Assembly: GCA_002338655.1 (NCBI GenBank)
Contig: DDIU01000039.1
Coordinates: forward strand, 54,250 to 118,249
Reading direction: 5' to 3'
DNA length: 64,000 nt
Source of the DNA: Flammeovirgaceae bacterium UBA1842
GTDB taxonomy: Bacteria > Bacteroidota > Bacteroidia > Cytophagales > Cyclobacteriaceae
Shown: in pieces, positions 24,743 to 34,203 of the stretch
Layout of the letters: every line of letters starts with the position of its first letter
Position numbering within the stretch: position 1 is the stretch's first letter
Translations under genes and position numbers: made by a program
Notes under the pieces: model-generated
Told to the model about the DNA's origin: nothing
Seen by the model: the letters and a program-made list of their open reading frames with translations, nothing else
Database searches by the model: none

Positions 24743-24777
24743 AGTAGTAATGATTTTTTTATTAGGACAAATATCAC

Positions 24778-24807
24778 ACAAAAAAAGAGGAGTAAATCAC
24801 TCCTCTT
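24778..24807 (-). terminator. Terminator overlapping the stop codon of the small charged protein
   Basis: AAGAGGAGT (24785-24793) and ACTCCTCTT (24799-24807) form a nine-base stem; on the minus strand the hairpin is followed by a run of T. The TGA stop of the gene ending at 24797 lies in the stem and loop, so the last codons are part of the terminator. Confidence 0.8.
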
Positions 24808-25027
24808 CGTCTTTGTTTTTCTTTGATTTCTTTTTCTTGAAATCATCCCTATCAATGAGTTTTTTATCTTCCACATTTTTGTTGAGAAACTCATTGATTT
24901 TATCAATGTTATAGTTGTTCTTAAGCTCACCAAACGAATCGATCTCAATGCTAAAACCTTCCAAGTCAGGATTGACGGTAGGTTTCTCTTTTTTCTTTTC
25001 TTCTTTATTAGATCGTTTCTTTGTCAT
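24797..25027 (-). CDS. Small highly charged protein of unknown function
   Basis: A 76-residue protein, lysine-rich at both ends (KKRSNKEEKKKEK and KKKKSKKNKDEEE), with a central stretch (FSIEIDSFGELKNNYNIDKI) that may form a short helix. It has no signal peptide or membrane segment. It lies 11 bases downstream of gltX on the same strand and ends in its own terminator, so it is likely in the gltX transcript. The length and coding pattern support a real gene; the function is unknown. Confidence 0.6.
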   Translation of the reverse strand: MTKKRSNKEEKKKEKPTVNPDLEGFSIEIDSFGELKNNYNIDKINEFLNKNVEDKKLIDRDDFKKKKSKKNKDEEE

Positions 25028-25037
25028 GGTTTATTAA

Positions 25038-26582
25038 TTAGTTCTCCATTTTCACGGGTAGTTTTTCTATTGCATTCTTAATTCGTTTTTTCGTTTCTTC
25101 CGAACCTAAAATGGCTATTATTTCCATTAAATCTGGACCTGAACCTTTACCTGTTAAGGATAATCTCAGTGCTTGCATTACCTGACCCATTTTTACCCCT
25201 TGTGCCTCCAATACTTCATTGAGGGTTGCCCTTGCACTATCAGCATCAATATCCGGACTTATTTTATTTGCAAATTTATCTAAAACACTAACTGCAACCT
25301 CATTCCATTTTTTGGACACTATTTGCTCGTCATATGCAGTAGGGGTAACAAAAAAGAACTGCCCTTCGTTCCAAAGATCCCGTGGGAAAGTGATGCGCTC
25401 CTTGAGTTCTGCACAGATAGCATTAAGCTTTTTATCATCATATTGAATATGCTCGGGAGTAAGGTAAGGCTTTATGAATTTCGCTAAATCAGCGTCAGCT
25501 TTGGTCTTAAGATATTGCTGATTATACCATTTGGCTTTGTCAATATCGAATTTAGTGCCTGATTTACCTATTCTATCCACAGTGAAAGCTTCGATTAAAC
25601 CTTCCATTGAAAATATTTCTTCCTCGGTTCCTGGGTTCCAACCTAAGAAGGCTAGGAAGTTTAGGAATGCATCTGGTAGATAGCCAGCTTCGCGAAATCC
25701 GCTGAAATTTTCCATGGCACCATCCTTACCAGGAAATTGGCCAGTAATTGGAAACACAGGAAAACCTAACTTGTCACCATCACGCTTGCTTAGCTTTCCA
25801 TTGCCATCTGGCTTAAGAAGTAATGGTAAGTGCGCAAATTGAGGCATTGTGTCTTCCCAACCTAAGTATTTGTATAACAGTACATGAAGAGGAGCTGAAG
25901 GCAACCATTCTTCTCCCCGTATTACGTGGGTTATTTTCATCAAATGGTCATCTACAATATTGGCCAAATGGTAGGTAGGCATGCCATCCGATTTCATCAA
26001 AACTTTATCATCCATTGCAGAAGAGTGAACCATTACCCATCCCCTGATCATATCATTGAGCCTCACCTCTTCTTTTCGGGGCACCTTTATCCTGATTACA
26101 TAAGGGTCTCCAGAATCCAAGCGTGATTTTACTTCATCTTCAGAAAGTGTAATGGAGTTTTTCATCTGCATGCGTGTAATCGCATTATACTGTAGAGAGT
26201 CGACTTTAGCGGCCTTTAGACGTTCCCGCATAGCATCAAGCTCCTCAGAGGTGTCAAAGGCATAATAGGCATGGCCACTGTCAATCAACTGTTGGGCATA
26301 ACCCGCATAAATATTTTTCCTTTCCGACTGTCGGTATGGACCATATTCACCGCCTTTAATGGGGCTTTCGTCAGGGACAATACCCACCCATTCCAAAGAC
26401 TCCATTAAGTATTCTTCCGCCCCTGGTACAAACCTTGTCTGATCGGTGTCCTCAATTCTAAGAATCATTTTACCGTTATTTTTCTTTGCAAACAGGTAGT
26501 TATAGAGGGCTGTTCTTACCCCACCAATATGTAAAGCCCCAGTAGGGCTGGGGGCAAATCGTACACGTACTTCTTTATTCAT
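25038..26582 (-). CDS. gltX: Glutamate--tRNA ligase
   Basis: Class I aminoacyl-tRNA synthetase charging tRNA-Glu. The HIGH motif appears in APSPTGALHIGGVRTALY and the KMSKS equivalent as GKLSKRDGDKLG. It is 514 residues, normal for Bacteroidota. The N-terminal Rossmann domain also shows LRIEDTDQTRFVPGAEEY; the C-terminal anticodon-binding helical domain ends near ETKKRIKNAIEKL. The gene is followed closely by the small charged gene. Confidence 0.97.
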   Translation of the reverse strand: MNKEVRVRFAPSPTGALHIGGVRTALYNYLFAKKNNGKMILRIEDTDQTRFVPGAEEYLMESLEWVGIVPDESPIKGGEYGPYRQSERKNIYAGYAQQLIDSGHAYYAFDTSEELDAMRERLKAAKVDSLQYNAITRMQMKNSITLSEDEVKSRLDSGDPYVIRIKVPRKEEVRLNDMIRGWVMVHSSAMDDKVLMKSDGMPTYHLANIVDDHLMKITHVIRGEEWLPSAPLHVLLYKYLGWEDTMPQFAHLPLLLKPDGNGKLSKRDGDKLGFPVFPITGQFPGKDGAMENFSGFREAGYLPDAFLNFLAFLGWNPGTEEEIFSMEGLIEAFTVDRIGKSGTKFDIDKAKWYNQQYLKTKADADLAKFIKPYLTPEHIQYDDKKLNAICAELKERITFPRDLWNEGQFFFVTPTAYDEQIVSKKWNEVAVSVLDKFANKISPDIDADSARATLNEVLEAQGVKMGQVMQALRLSLTGKGSGPDLMEIIAILGSEETKKRIKNAIEKLPVKMEN

Positions 26583-26653
26583 TCATCTATTTTTAGGGGT
26601 GCAAAATTACGGAATCTTACACTTGAATAACAGCGGTGAACTGAAAAGAGAAA

Positions 26654-27031
26654 TTATTTCACTGCGATACACGATATCTCTACATTCACATTTTTTGGTA
26701 ACCTACTTACCTCAACTGTTTCCCTTGCAGGGGGATTTTCGTTAAATCTTTTACCATATACGGTATTGATGGCAGCAAAGTCATCCATGTTTTTGACGAA
26801 TATGGTGCACTTCACCACATTGGAGAAACTATAACCTGCTTCTGTAAGAATGTACTCAATATTCTGCATGACCAATTCTGTCTCCTTGCCGATCTCACCA
26901 GTTATCAGTTCACCACTTTTTCTATCAATTGCAATTTGTCCGGATGCATATAATGTATTGCCATGAATCACCGCCTGACTATAAGGGCCAATGGGTTCTG
27001 GAGCGAGACTACTATTTACTATTTTTTTCAT
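26654..27031 (-). CDS. RidA family (YjgF/YER057c/UK114) enamine/imine deaminase
   Basis: Small cytoplasmic trimeric enzyme that hydrolyses reactive 2-aminoacrylate and related imines. I start at the ATG at 27031 (MKKIVNSSLAPEPIGPYSQ), the family's usual beginning; the frame extends 27 codons upstream to another ATG but those residues do not match. Signatures: GPYSQAV, LYASGQIAIDRKSGE, KCTIFVKNMDDFAAIN and NPPARETVEVSRLP with the catalytic Arg. The 125-residue length is normal. The neighbouring gene is divergent. Confidence 0.9.
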   Translation of the reverse strand: MKKIVNSSLAPEPIGPYSQAVIHGNTLYASGQIAIDRKSGELITGEIGKETELVMQNIEYILTEAGYSFSNVVKCTIFVKNMDDFAAINTVYGKRFNENPPARETVEVSRLPKNVNVEISCIAVK

Positions 27032-27121
27032 AATGCTTTTGATTTTTGTAATGTCTATTTTTGTTTTGCTAATATCGCCTTTTAGATCATTAAGGTGAAT
27101 CATTGACATCAAATATTAAGC

Positions 27122-27769
27122 ATGAACATACTTATAGTAGGCGGACAGGTAAACCTTGAAGAAGTAAAATTAAAACTAGGCTCTAAATTTCAGTACTCCA
27201 TTTTAGAAGCGATAAATGAAGATACCCAGATGGAGGGGTTCGATTATATTTTCGATTTTATAATAGATGAAATGCCGGAACATTTTGAATATTATACTCA
27301 CTGTACCAACCCTATAATTTTTATTAATACAGTGAAAGTCACTATTGCTGAATTACAATATACTTATGGCCAATCGACCAAAAATATTTATGGGTTCAAT
27401 GGCCTCCCAACTTTTTTTAATAGGGAAGTAATTGAAATATCTTCTTTAAGCAAAAAAGATCCTGATAAAAAGTTACAGCAGCTAGGCACTGATTTTATTT
27501 TTGTTGATGATCGGGTAGGGATGGTTACCCCGCGGATAATTTTAATGATTATTAATGAAGCTTATTACACTGTGCAAGAAGGTACGGCTAGTAAGGAAGA
27601 TATTGACCAAGGTATGAAGCTAGGAACTAATTATCCATTTGGTCCCTTTGAATGGAGTAAAAAAATTGGCCTCCAACATGTTTATGAAACATTGGAGGCC
27701 ATTTATGAGGATACTAAAGACGAACGTTATAAAATTGCCCCTCTTCTTAAAAAAGAATATCTGAGTTAG
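27122..27769 (+). CDS. 3-hydroxyacyl-CoA dehydrogenase-like protein with degenerate NAD-binding half
   Basis: A 215-residue protein. The C-terminal third matches the helical C domain of 3-hydroxyacyl-CoA dehydrogenases (TPRIILMIINEAYYTVQEG, DQGMKLGTNYPFGPFEW). The first half should hold the Rossmann fold, but begins MNILIVGGQVNLEEV instead of a GxGxxG loop and is shorter than usual, so NAD binding is doubtful. Its stop codon is immediately next to that of glmS. It may be a divergent dehydrogenase or a non-catalytic relative. Confidence 0.7.
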   Translation: MNILIVGGQVNLEEVKLKLGSKFQYSILEAINEDTQMEGFDYIFDFIIDEMPEHFEYYTHCTNPIIFINTVKVTIAELQYTYGQSTKNIYGFNGLPTFFNREVIEISSLSKKDPDKKLQQLGTDFIFVDDRVGMVTPRIILMIINEAYYTVQEGTASKEDIDQGMKLGTNYPFGPFEWSKKIGLQHVYETLEAIYEDTKDERYKIAPLLKKEYLS

Positions 27770-29605
27770 TTATTCAACAGTAACTGATTTAGCCAAATTT
27801 CGGGGCTGATCTACATTGCAGCCTCTCATTAAGGCAATATGATAAGAAAGTAGCTGTAAAGGAATCACAGAAACCATTGGCATTAAAGCCTCATCCGTTT
27901 TTGGTACTTCAATTACAAATTCAGCCATTGTAGGAATGAGTACATCCCCTTCTGTTACTACGGCTATTACTTTTCCTTTTCGAGCCTTAACCTCTTGAAT
28001 ATTTGAGACGATTTTATCATAGGAGCTATCGCGTGTTGCAATAAATACAACCGGCATTTCTTCATCAATAAGGGCAATTGGTCCGTGCTTCATTTCTGCA
28101 GCAGGATAGCCTTCGGCATGGATATAGGAGATTTCTTTTAATTTAAGTGCTCCTTCCAGTGCAACTGGGAAGTTAAATCCCCGACCTAAATAAAGAAAAT
28201 TTCTAGCGTCTTTAAATATGGAAGCAATTTCTTTTATCTGCGGATCCAACTTTAAAGCCTGTTCAACTTTCTTGGGAATGTTCTCAAGTTCAACTAACAT
28301 TTCACGATACCTTCGTTCAGTTATGGTACCCTTTTGATGTGCTACCCTAAGTGCAATCATATTGAGTACGGTAAGTTGCGCTGTAAAGGCCTTGGTACTG
28401 GCTACCCCTATTTCTGGGCCAGCATGGGTATAGGCACCTTCATGTGATGCACGCGCAATTGACGAACCTACAACATTACATACTCCGAAAATAATTGCAC
28501 CTTTTGATTTGGCTAGATCAATAGCCGCTAAGGTGTCGGCAGTTTCTCCTGACTGGGATATGGCAATGACAACATCGCCCTCCTTTATTACCGGATTTCT
28601 GTAACGAAACTCTGAGGCATATTCAACTTCTACTGGTATACGGCAAAATTCTTCAAAGAAATACTCAGCTACTAAACCAGCGTGCCATGATGTGCCACAG
28701 GCAACAATCACTATTCTTTCTGCTGATATTAGTTTGTTTGCGTATTCACGTATTCCCCCCAACACTAGTCTTCCCTGGTTAGCGTCCAGTCTTCCCCGCA
28801 TGCAGTCACTGATTGATTTAGGCTGTTCAAAGATTTCTTTGAGCATAAAATGCTCAAAGCCACCCTTTTCTATAGCTTCCAGTTCCATATCCAATGTTTG
28901 GATGTATGGAGTCATAGGTACGTCTTTATTATTCTTAATTTTCAGCTCGTTATTGTTGATAACAGCGATCTCATATTCATTGAGGTAAACTACCTCATTG
29001 GTATATTCAATTATTGGAGTAGCATCTGAAGCAAGAAAGAATTCATCCTCTCCGATTCCAATTACAAGTGGGCTCCCTTTTCTGGCTGCAATGAGCAGAG
29101 TTGGATCATCCTTGGACATAATAACAATGGCATAAGCTCCAACTACCTTAGTAAGGGCAAGTCTAACTGCTTCTTCTAATGTGCAATTATTGTTTATCTG
29201 AATATCCTCAATAAAATGGATGAACACCTCAGAATCTGTGTCACTTGTAAAGACATGGCCTTTATTTTCCAGGTCTTGCTTTAATGAGCTATAATTTTCA
29301 ATAATCCCATTGTGGATTATCGCAAGATTTTTTGAATTGGAGTAATGAGGGTGGGCATTTTGGTCATTAGGCTCTCCATGGGTAGCCCATCGTGTATGCC
29401 CAATGCCAATATGGCTATCAAGGGATTCATTTTTTACCAGCTCCTCAAGCTCTGATACCTTCCCTTTCTTTTTGTAAACATTTAAGCCACCATTGAGTAA
29501 CGCAATACCTGCACTATCATACCCTCGATATTCTAATCTTTTAAGCCCTTTGATGATTACCTCATGGGCATTTCTATGTCCAACATATGCAACAATACCA
29601 CACAT
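27770..29605 (-). CDS. glmS: Glutamine--fructose-6-phosphate aminotransferase (isomerizing)
   Basis: Makes glucosamine-6-phosphate, the first committed step to UDP-GlcNAc for peptidoglycan and lipopolysaccharide. The N-terminal nucleophile Cys follows the initiator Met in MCGIVAYVGHR; the glutaminase domain also has GIGHTRWATHGEP. Two SIS domains follow (ACGTSWHAGLVAEYF, SQSGETADTLAA, GRGFNFPVALEGALKLKE), and the end is NLAKSVTVE, as in the family. The 611-residue length is normal. The DUF4270 gene is six bases upstream on the same strand. No ribozyme was seen. Confidence 0.97.
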   Translation of the reverse strand: MCGIVAYVGHRNAHEVIIKGLKRLEYRGYDSAGIALLNGGLNVYKKKGKVSELEELVKNESLDSHIGIGHTRWATHGEPNDQNAHPHYSNSKNLAIIHNGIIENYSSLKQDLENKGHVFTSDTDSEVFIHFIEDIQINNNCTLEEAVRLALTKVVGAYAIVIMSKDDPTLLIAARKGSPLVIGIGEDEFFLASDATPIIEYTNEVVYLNEYEIAVINNNELKIKNNKDVPMTPYIQTLDMELEAIEKGGFEHFMLKEIFEQPKSISDCMRGRLDANQGRLVLGGIREYANKLISAERIVIVACGTSWHAGLVAEYFFEEFCRIPVEVEYASEFRYRNPVIKEGDVVIAISQSGETADTLAAIDLAKSKGAIIFGVCNVVGSSIARASHEGAYTHAGPEIGVASTKAFTAQLTVLNMIALRVAHQKGTITERRYREMLVELENIPKKVEQALKLDPQIKEIASIFKDARNFLYLGRGFNFPVALEGALKLKEISYIHAEGYPAAEMKHGPIALIDEEMPVVFIATRDSSYDKIVSNIQEVKARKGKVIAVVTEGDVLIPTMAEFVIEVPKTDEALMPMVSVIPLQLLSYHIALMRGCNVDQPRNLAKSVTVE

Positions 29606-29610
29606 AATTT

Positions 29611-31047
29611 TTAATTTTTATCAGGGATGGAATAATAATAGCGTATTTTAATATCTTCTTTTTTTACCACAAACCTTTTGGTGCTATTATCTCTTAAATT
29701 AGGAATTGAAAGGCTCCCATTATTATTTTGAGTTATATTAACCTCCAATACTAATTGGTCATATGGAGTCTTATTGTCGATTATTGATTGCAAGTATAGT
29801 GGTAGTATTACACTATATTGATTGGCATCACTTGAATAATTGCCATTTAATAGCAGGTCTCCGTTCACATTGTCAATAAAATTAAAGCTTCCGTTGGAAA
29901 TACTATCTGAACTCGATGGGTGTAGACCTAATACCGTTGGTAGTTTGATATTTGATCCGGGATCAATAATATTATCTAGAATTAATTCTGCCCTCTGTAT
30001 AAGGACATGCTCTGAATTCCCATTATTTAATGTGTCTTTGAAGTTTCTGAATCCTGAGAGGTCCAATGCAAGAAACATATTAGTGCCAGATTGTAAGTAA
30101 GCATTTCCATCATTGGTTTTAAATGGACTATTGATTTCTGTTATTCCATTAAAAACTGAATTTGACCAAGGTGTATCTTCATTTGGTTCAATTTTACTAT
30201 AAGATTTTAGTGAGTTTAAATTGAATCTAGCAGAAGTTGTATCCCTAACACCAGAGTTATTGATTTTTGAGTACTTCAATTTAATAATGGAAGCTGTATC
30301 AACTACATTGTAAGCGATTACAGCATTGTTTTGATCTTTCGCAACAATTGCTAACCCTTTTAAATTTTGATCCAAATAGTAATTAAAATTCTTTAAGGAA
30401 TCATTAATAACAGCGTTTTTAAAGGTATTGAAGAAAAGAGACTTGAATTCTGGCGTCAGAGTAAATTTCGTTTTATAGATGTATCTTCTATTCCCATCAT
30501 AAAAAGAACTAGTTTGAGGATTTTTAGGATCATTAGGCAGTACATATTCTATAGAATCTTTATGCAATTTAAATTGAGCTTCTCCGATTTTTTCTGCCAA
30601 CGGTAAATCCTTTGAACTATTGGAATTTAAATCTCCATCAATTGGTGAGCTAAGCCTATATAGTTCCAATGTTTGTGAATCATTTGTATTATAAGTTCCA
30701 CTTGCATCATTGATCCTTAAATTTAAACTTAGGCTAATGAAGTTTGCAGATGCTATGGCGGTTGAATCCAATGCCGAATTTGCTACTGAAATATCACCAT
30801 AAGCAGTAGCCCGAACGTCACCGAAAACCGGATCCTGATAATATCCGGCTAATAATTGTCCTTTGTAAGAACTGGTAGCACTTCCCGCCCAAACCTGACT
30901 TACATTGTCAGCAAGAGATATTTCTCCAAAAAAAATCCCCAAATTATTTTCGGGGCCTAAATTGATAGTGCTTAATTCTTCTTCACACGCGAAGAGGGTT
31001 AGGGCTACTATCAATAGTAGCCCCAATTTCTTATCCAACAAGTTCAT
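29611..31047 (-). CDS. DUF4270 family lipoprotein
   Basis: A 478-residue lipoprotein: signal peptide LLLIVALTLFAC with the lipobox Cys near residue 21. The mature protein is strand-rich and matches DUF4270, a Bacteroidota family of unknown function (early motif LAGYYQDPVFGDVRATAY). Its ATG lies inside the 3' end of the starch-synthase-like gene (17-base overlap), and glmS follows after six bases, so the three form one transcript. The family is often encoded beside that starch-synthase-like gene. Confidence 0.85.
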   Translation of the reverse strand: MNLLDKKLGLLLIVALTLFACEEELSTINLGPENNLGIFFGEISLADNVSQVWAGSATSSYKGQLLAGYYQDPVFGDVRATAYGDISVANSALDSTAIASANFISLSLNLRINDASGTYNTNDSQTLELYRLSSPIDGDLNSNSSKDLPLAEKIGEAQFKLHKDSIEYVLPNDPKNPQTSSFYDGNRRYIYKTKFTLTPEFKSLFFNTFKNAVINDSLKNFNYYLDQNLKGLAIVAKDQNNAVIAYNVVDTASIIKLKYSKINNSGVRDTTSARFNLNSLKSYSKIEPNEDTPWSNSVFNGITEINSPFKTNDGNAYLQSGTNMFLALDLSGFRNFKDTLNNGNSEHVLIQRAELILDNIIDPGSNIKLPTVLGLHPSSSDSISNGSFNFIDNVNGDLLLNGNYSSDANQYSVILPLYLQSIIDNKTPYDQLVLEVNITQNNNGSLSIPNLRDNSTKRFVVKKEDIKIRYYYSIPDKN

Positions 31048-31837
31048 TATAAAGATTAAAATATGATTCTGAAAAATTATCGTCTTCTTCTATTGTTTCT
31101 ACTTTTTTGTCTTTGTTAGTTTTCTCTAATAATTCACCCAAAGATTTATCGTCCTCAGGCATCATTACCAAATCAGAAAACTCCATTCCCAACTTAATAA
31201 AACCACTATAATCTGCACTTTTAAGATTGGTCAACATGCTATCTTCAATGTCCATCATCTTTACCTTCTCAATAAGATCGGTATTGAATTTATGTTTGAA
31301 GCTGTTATTGTGAACCGTAAATATCGATTTAGTATCTTTAAATAACGGGTCATTCTTATAGGTGGTCTTCAAATACATTGGTATTAGACTTGTCATCCAG
31401 TCATTACAATGTACTACATCGGGTGCCCATCCTAATTTCTTCACAGTTTCTATAACGCCCTTGCAGAAAAATATTGCCCGTTCGTCATTGTCTTCATAAA
31501 ATTTATTCTCCTTGTCATGGAAAACATATTTTCTATGAAAATAGTCTTCGTTGTCAATAAAATATACCTGAAGCTTGGCATTTGGAATGGAAGCTACCTT
31601 TATTACCAATGGTTTTTCTTCATCACCAACAGAAATATTAATTCCTGAAAGCCTTACTACTTCATGTAACCTATTCTTCCGTTCATTGATTAAACCGAAC
31701 CGAGGCACCAAAATTCTTATCTCCATTCCTCGTTCCTGCATGGCCTGGGGTAGTTTTCTTACGAAATCCGCCACCTCAGATGTTTGTAAAAATGGATTGA
31801 TCTCACTGGCAACATAAAGAATGCGTAGATTTGACAT
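31031..31837 (-). CDS. Glycogen/starch synthase-like protein, N-terminal GT5 domain only
   Basis: A 268-residue protein matching the N-terminal Rossmann domain of GT5 glycogen synthases: LRILYVASEINPFLQTSEVA, FVRKLPQAMQERG, VVHCNDWMTSLIPMYL, SIFTVHNNSFKHKF. The usual 470-residue enzyme has a second Rossmann domain holding the nucleotide-sugar site; it is absent here and the next gene begins before this one ends. The GT5 KTGG motif near the start is altered to QTSE. Glycosyltransfer is therefore doubtful. It is divergent from panC, with 117 bases between starts. Confidence 0.8.
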   Translation of the reverse strand: MSNLRILYVASEINPFLQTSEVADFVRKLPQAMQERGMEIRILVPRFGLINERKNRLHEVVRLSGINISVGDEEKPLVIKVASIPNAKLQVYFIDNEDYFHRKYVFHDKENKFYEDNDERAIFFCKGVIETVKKLGWAPDVVHCNDWMTSLIPMYLKTTYKNDPLFKDTKSIFTVHNNSFKHKFNTDLIEKVKMMDIEDSMLTNLKSADYSGFIKLGMEFSDLVMMPEDDKSLGELLEKTNKDKKVETIEEDDNFSESYFNLYNELVG

Positions 31838-31954
31838 ATATGTATTGATTTAATTTCTATCTGAGAATGAAACCACAAAAGTACAAAATTTTCTCCTTAA
31901 TTCAAGATAATATGTTTTGTAAAACTTACTTTTGCGACCTTTTAAACCGATGAA

Positions 31955-32794
31955 ATGGATATTTTCAGAGATATCTCGTCTCTTAAGAAAAGGCTTTACC
32001 AAGCAAAATTAGAAGGTAAATCTATTGGTTTAGTGCCAACAATGGGCGCTTTACACTTAGGTCATGCCACACTAATTAAAGCTGCTATAGAAGAAAATGA
32101 AGTCTCTGTTTGCAGTATTTTTGTAAACCCAACTCAGTTTAACAACAGTAATGACCTTAGTGTATACCCAAGAACACTTGAAAATGACACTAAATTATTG
32201 GAAACTTTGGGCTGTGATATATTATTTTGTCCTGAAGTTGAGGAGATTTATAAGGAAAAGGCTGTACTGAATTTTGATTTTGGTCATTTGGAAAATGTAA
32301 TGGAGGGCGCTTTCAGGCCTAAGCATTTCAATGGTGTAGCACTGATAGTCTCTAAATTGTTCCATATAGTAGATCCAGAAAGGGCTTATTTTGGACAAAA
32401 GGATTTACAACAGTTTAAAGTGGTTAGTCAATTGGTTCAGGATTTGTCATTCAACATTGAACTGAAATGCATTCCAATTGTTAGGGAAGATGATGGATTG
32501 GCCATGTCTTCGAGAAATGTTAGATTAAGTAAAGAGGGAAGGATCAAAGCGGCTTCTATTAACAAGATGTTAGTAAAAGGCGAAAGTTTATTAAAGCAGG
32601 GGAAATTATTTAGCGATATTAAAGATTCTTTATTAGATGATTTACACAGCCAAGGTATGGAAGTAGAATACTGTGAACTAGTGGAAACAAATGCTTTGAA
32701 TAAAATAAATGCCATTTCACGCCACCAATTATCTGCAATTTGCGTTGCTGTGGTTGTGGAGGGGGTAAGGTTGATTGATAATAGAATTTTTTAA
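31955..32794 (+). CDS. panC: Pantoate--beta-alanine ligase
   Basis: Joins pantoate and beta-alanine to make pantothenate, the coenzyme A precursor. HIGH-like motif in VPTMGALHLGHATLI; SIFVNPTQFN and DPERAYFGQKDLQQ are family signatures; the KMSKS-like loop is AMSSRNVRLSK. The 279-residue length is normal. It heads a plus-strand run with panD 14 bases downstream. Confidence 0.96.
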   Translation: MDIFRDISSLKKRLYQAKLEGKSIGLVPTMGALHLGHATLIKAAIEENEVSVCSIFVNPTQFNNSNDLSVYPRTLENDTKLLETLGCDILFCPEVEEIYKEKAVLNFDFGHLENVMEGAFRPKHFNGVALIVSKLFHIVDPERAYFGQKDLQQFKVVSQLVQDLSFNIELKCIPIVREDDGLAMSSRNVRLSKEGRIKAASINKMLVKGESLLKQGKLFSDIKDSLLDDLHSQGMEVEYCELVETNALNKINAISRHQLSAICVAVVVEGVRLIDNRIF

Positions 32795-32808
32795 CAAAGA
32801 TTGATAGA

Positions 32809-33156
32809 GTGAATATTGAAATTTTAAAATCAAAAATTCATAGGGCCAAGGTAACTCAGGCCGAACTTCATTATGTGGGTAGTATTACAATTGATGAAGA
32901 GTTACTGGATGCTGCCAATATGATCGAAGGTGAAAAGGTACAGATTGTCAACGTAAACAATGGGGAAAGGATTGAAACCTATATTATTAAAGGGGAACGT
33001 GGCAGCGGTATGGTTTGTTTGAATGGGCCTGCTGCCAGAAGGGTTCAGGTAGGCGATATTATTATTATCGTCTCCTATGCTTCCATGGAGTTTGAGGAAG
33101 CAAAGACCTTCAAACCTCAAATTATTTTTCCTGATGCCGACAATATGCTTTCTTGA
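32809..33156 (+). CDS. panD: Aspartate 1-decarboxylase
   Basis: Pyruvoyl enzyme forming beta-alanine, the substrate of the upstream PanC. The start is GTG at 32809: the following residues (NIEILKSKIHRAKVTQAELHY) match the family's N-terminus and no ATG fits. The self-cleavage site is the Gly-Ser in HYVGSITID, with the Ser becoming the pyruvoyl group. Other signatures are NGERIETYIIKGERGSG and LNGPAARRVQVGD. The 115-residue length is normal. Confidence 0.96.
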   Translation: MNIEILKSKIHRAKVTQAELHYVGSITIDEELLDAANMIEGEKVQIVNVNNGERIETYIIKGERGSGMVCLNGPAARRVQVGDIIIIVSYASMEFEEAKTFKPQIIFPDADNMLS

Positions 33157-33162
33157 TAATTA

Positions 33163-34203
33163 ATGAAAGCTAAAATCAAGAACATTTTAAAGTACACATT
33201 AATGCTGTTGGTAACAGCATTTTTATTGTGGCTGTCTTTTGAAAACATCAAAGTCTCTCCAGGGCAAAGTAAAATAGATTACTTATTAATAGTATGGAAC
33301 GGAGCCAATAAGCCGTTCCTTATGCTATCGGCTGTTATGGCTATTCTGAGCCACCTTATTCGCGCCCAACGATGGAAATTGCTTTTAAATCCGATTGGTT
33401 ATCAGCTTACTCTTAAAGAAAGCTTCTTATCTGTGATGATTGGATACTTTATTAATTTGGCCATTCCAAGAGGCGGTGAAGTATCAAGATGCTACAATTT
33501 GTATCGATTGAATAAAACACCCATCAATATATCAATAGGCACTGTGGTGGCAGAAAGAGTGGTCGATTTATTGTTTCTAATTATATTGATTGGGGTTTCA
33601 TTCTTCATTCAACTGGATAATCTGGTAATGTTTTATCAATCTGATGAAGTACAGGCATTAAGGAATCAAGAAGCAGGGCCAAACTCCTATATTTTCTTAA
33701 AATGGGCTGTTATAATTTCTGTCCTAATAGGTATGACAGGTATTTATTTTTTTATAAAAAGGAAATACCTAATGCTCAAATTATACTCCAAGGTTAAATC
33801 TTTACTTCTAGGTATCAGGGAAGGGGTTAAATCGGTGTTGAAGCTAGAAAAAAGAAGGGTTTTTATAATCGAATCCCTGTTGATATGGATATGCTACTAT
33901 CTCATGATGTATTTCGTGATGTTAGCATTTCCAGAAACCGAGCGGCTTGGTTTAGGAGCTGCTCTCACCATTTTTGTCATAGGTGGTATTGCCATGGCCA
34001 TGCCTTTACCAGGTGGGGCTGGGAGTTTTCATGTATTGGTTTCTACTGGATTGATTTTATTGTATAACTTACCTTCCGATAAAGCCATAGCATTTACATT
34101 TATTTTTCATGGCTGGCAAACGCTGGTTATTATCATAGTTGGAGCTTTATCCTTAATTTTGAGTCAAATAATTAGGTCGAGAATTGAAAAAGACAGCCAA
34201 TAA
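33163..34203 (+). CDS. Lysylphosphatidylglycerol synthase-like transmembrane (flippase domain) protein
   Basis: A 346-residue integral membrane protein with about eight helices, matching the membrane domain shared by MprF-type proteins and UPF0104. Typical landmarks are HLIRAQRWKLLLN, FINLAIPRGGEVSRCY and the late AMPLPGGAGSFHVLV. The soluble synthase domain of MprF is absent, so it probably moves a lipid or lipid-linked sugar. It starts seven bases after panD and overlaps rfaE2, indicating one operon. Confidence 0.8.
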   Translation: MKAKIKNILKYTLMLLVTAFLLWLSFENIKVSPGQSKIDYLLIVWNGANKPFLMLSAVMAILSHLIRAQRWKLLLNPIGYQLTLKESFLSVMIGYFINLAIPRGGEVSRCYNLYRLNKTPINISIGTVVAERVVDLLFLIILIGVSFFIQLDNLVMFYQSDEVQALRNQEAGPNSYIFLKWAVIISVLIGMTGIYFFIKRKYLMLKLYSKVKSLLLGIREGVKSVLKLEKRRVFIIESLLIWICYYLMMYFVMLAFPETERLGLGAALTIFVIGGIAMAMPLPGGAGSFHVLVSTGLILLYNLPSDKAIAFTFIFHGWQTLVIIIVGALSLILSQIIRSRIEKDSQ

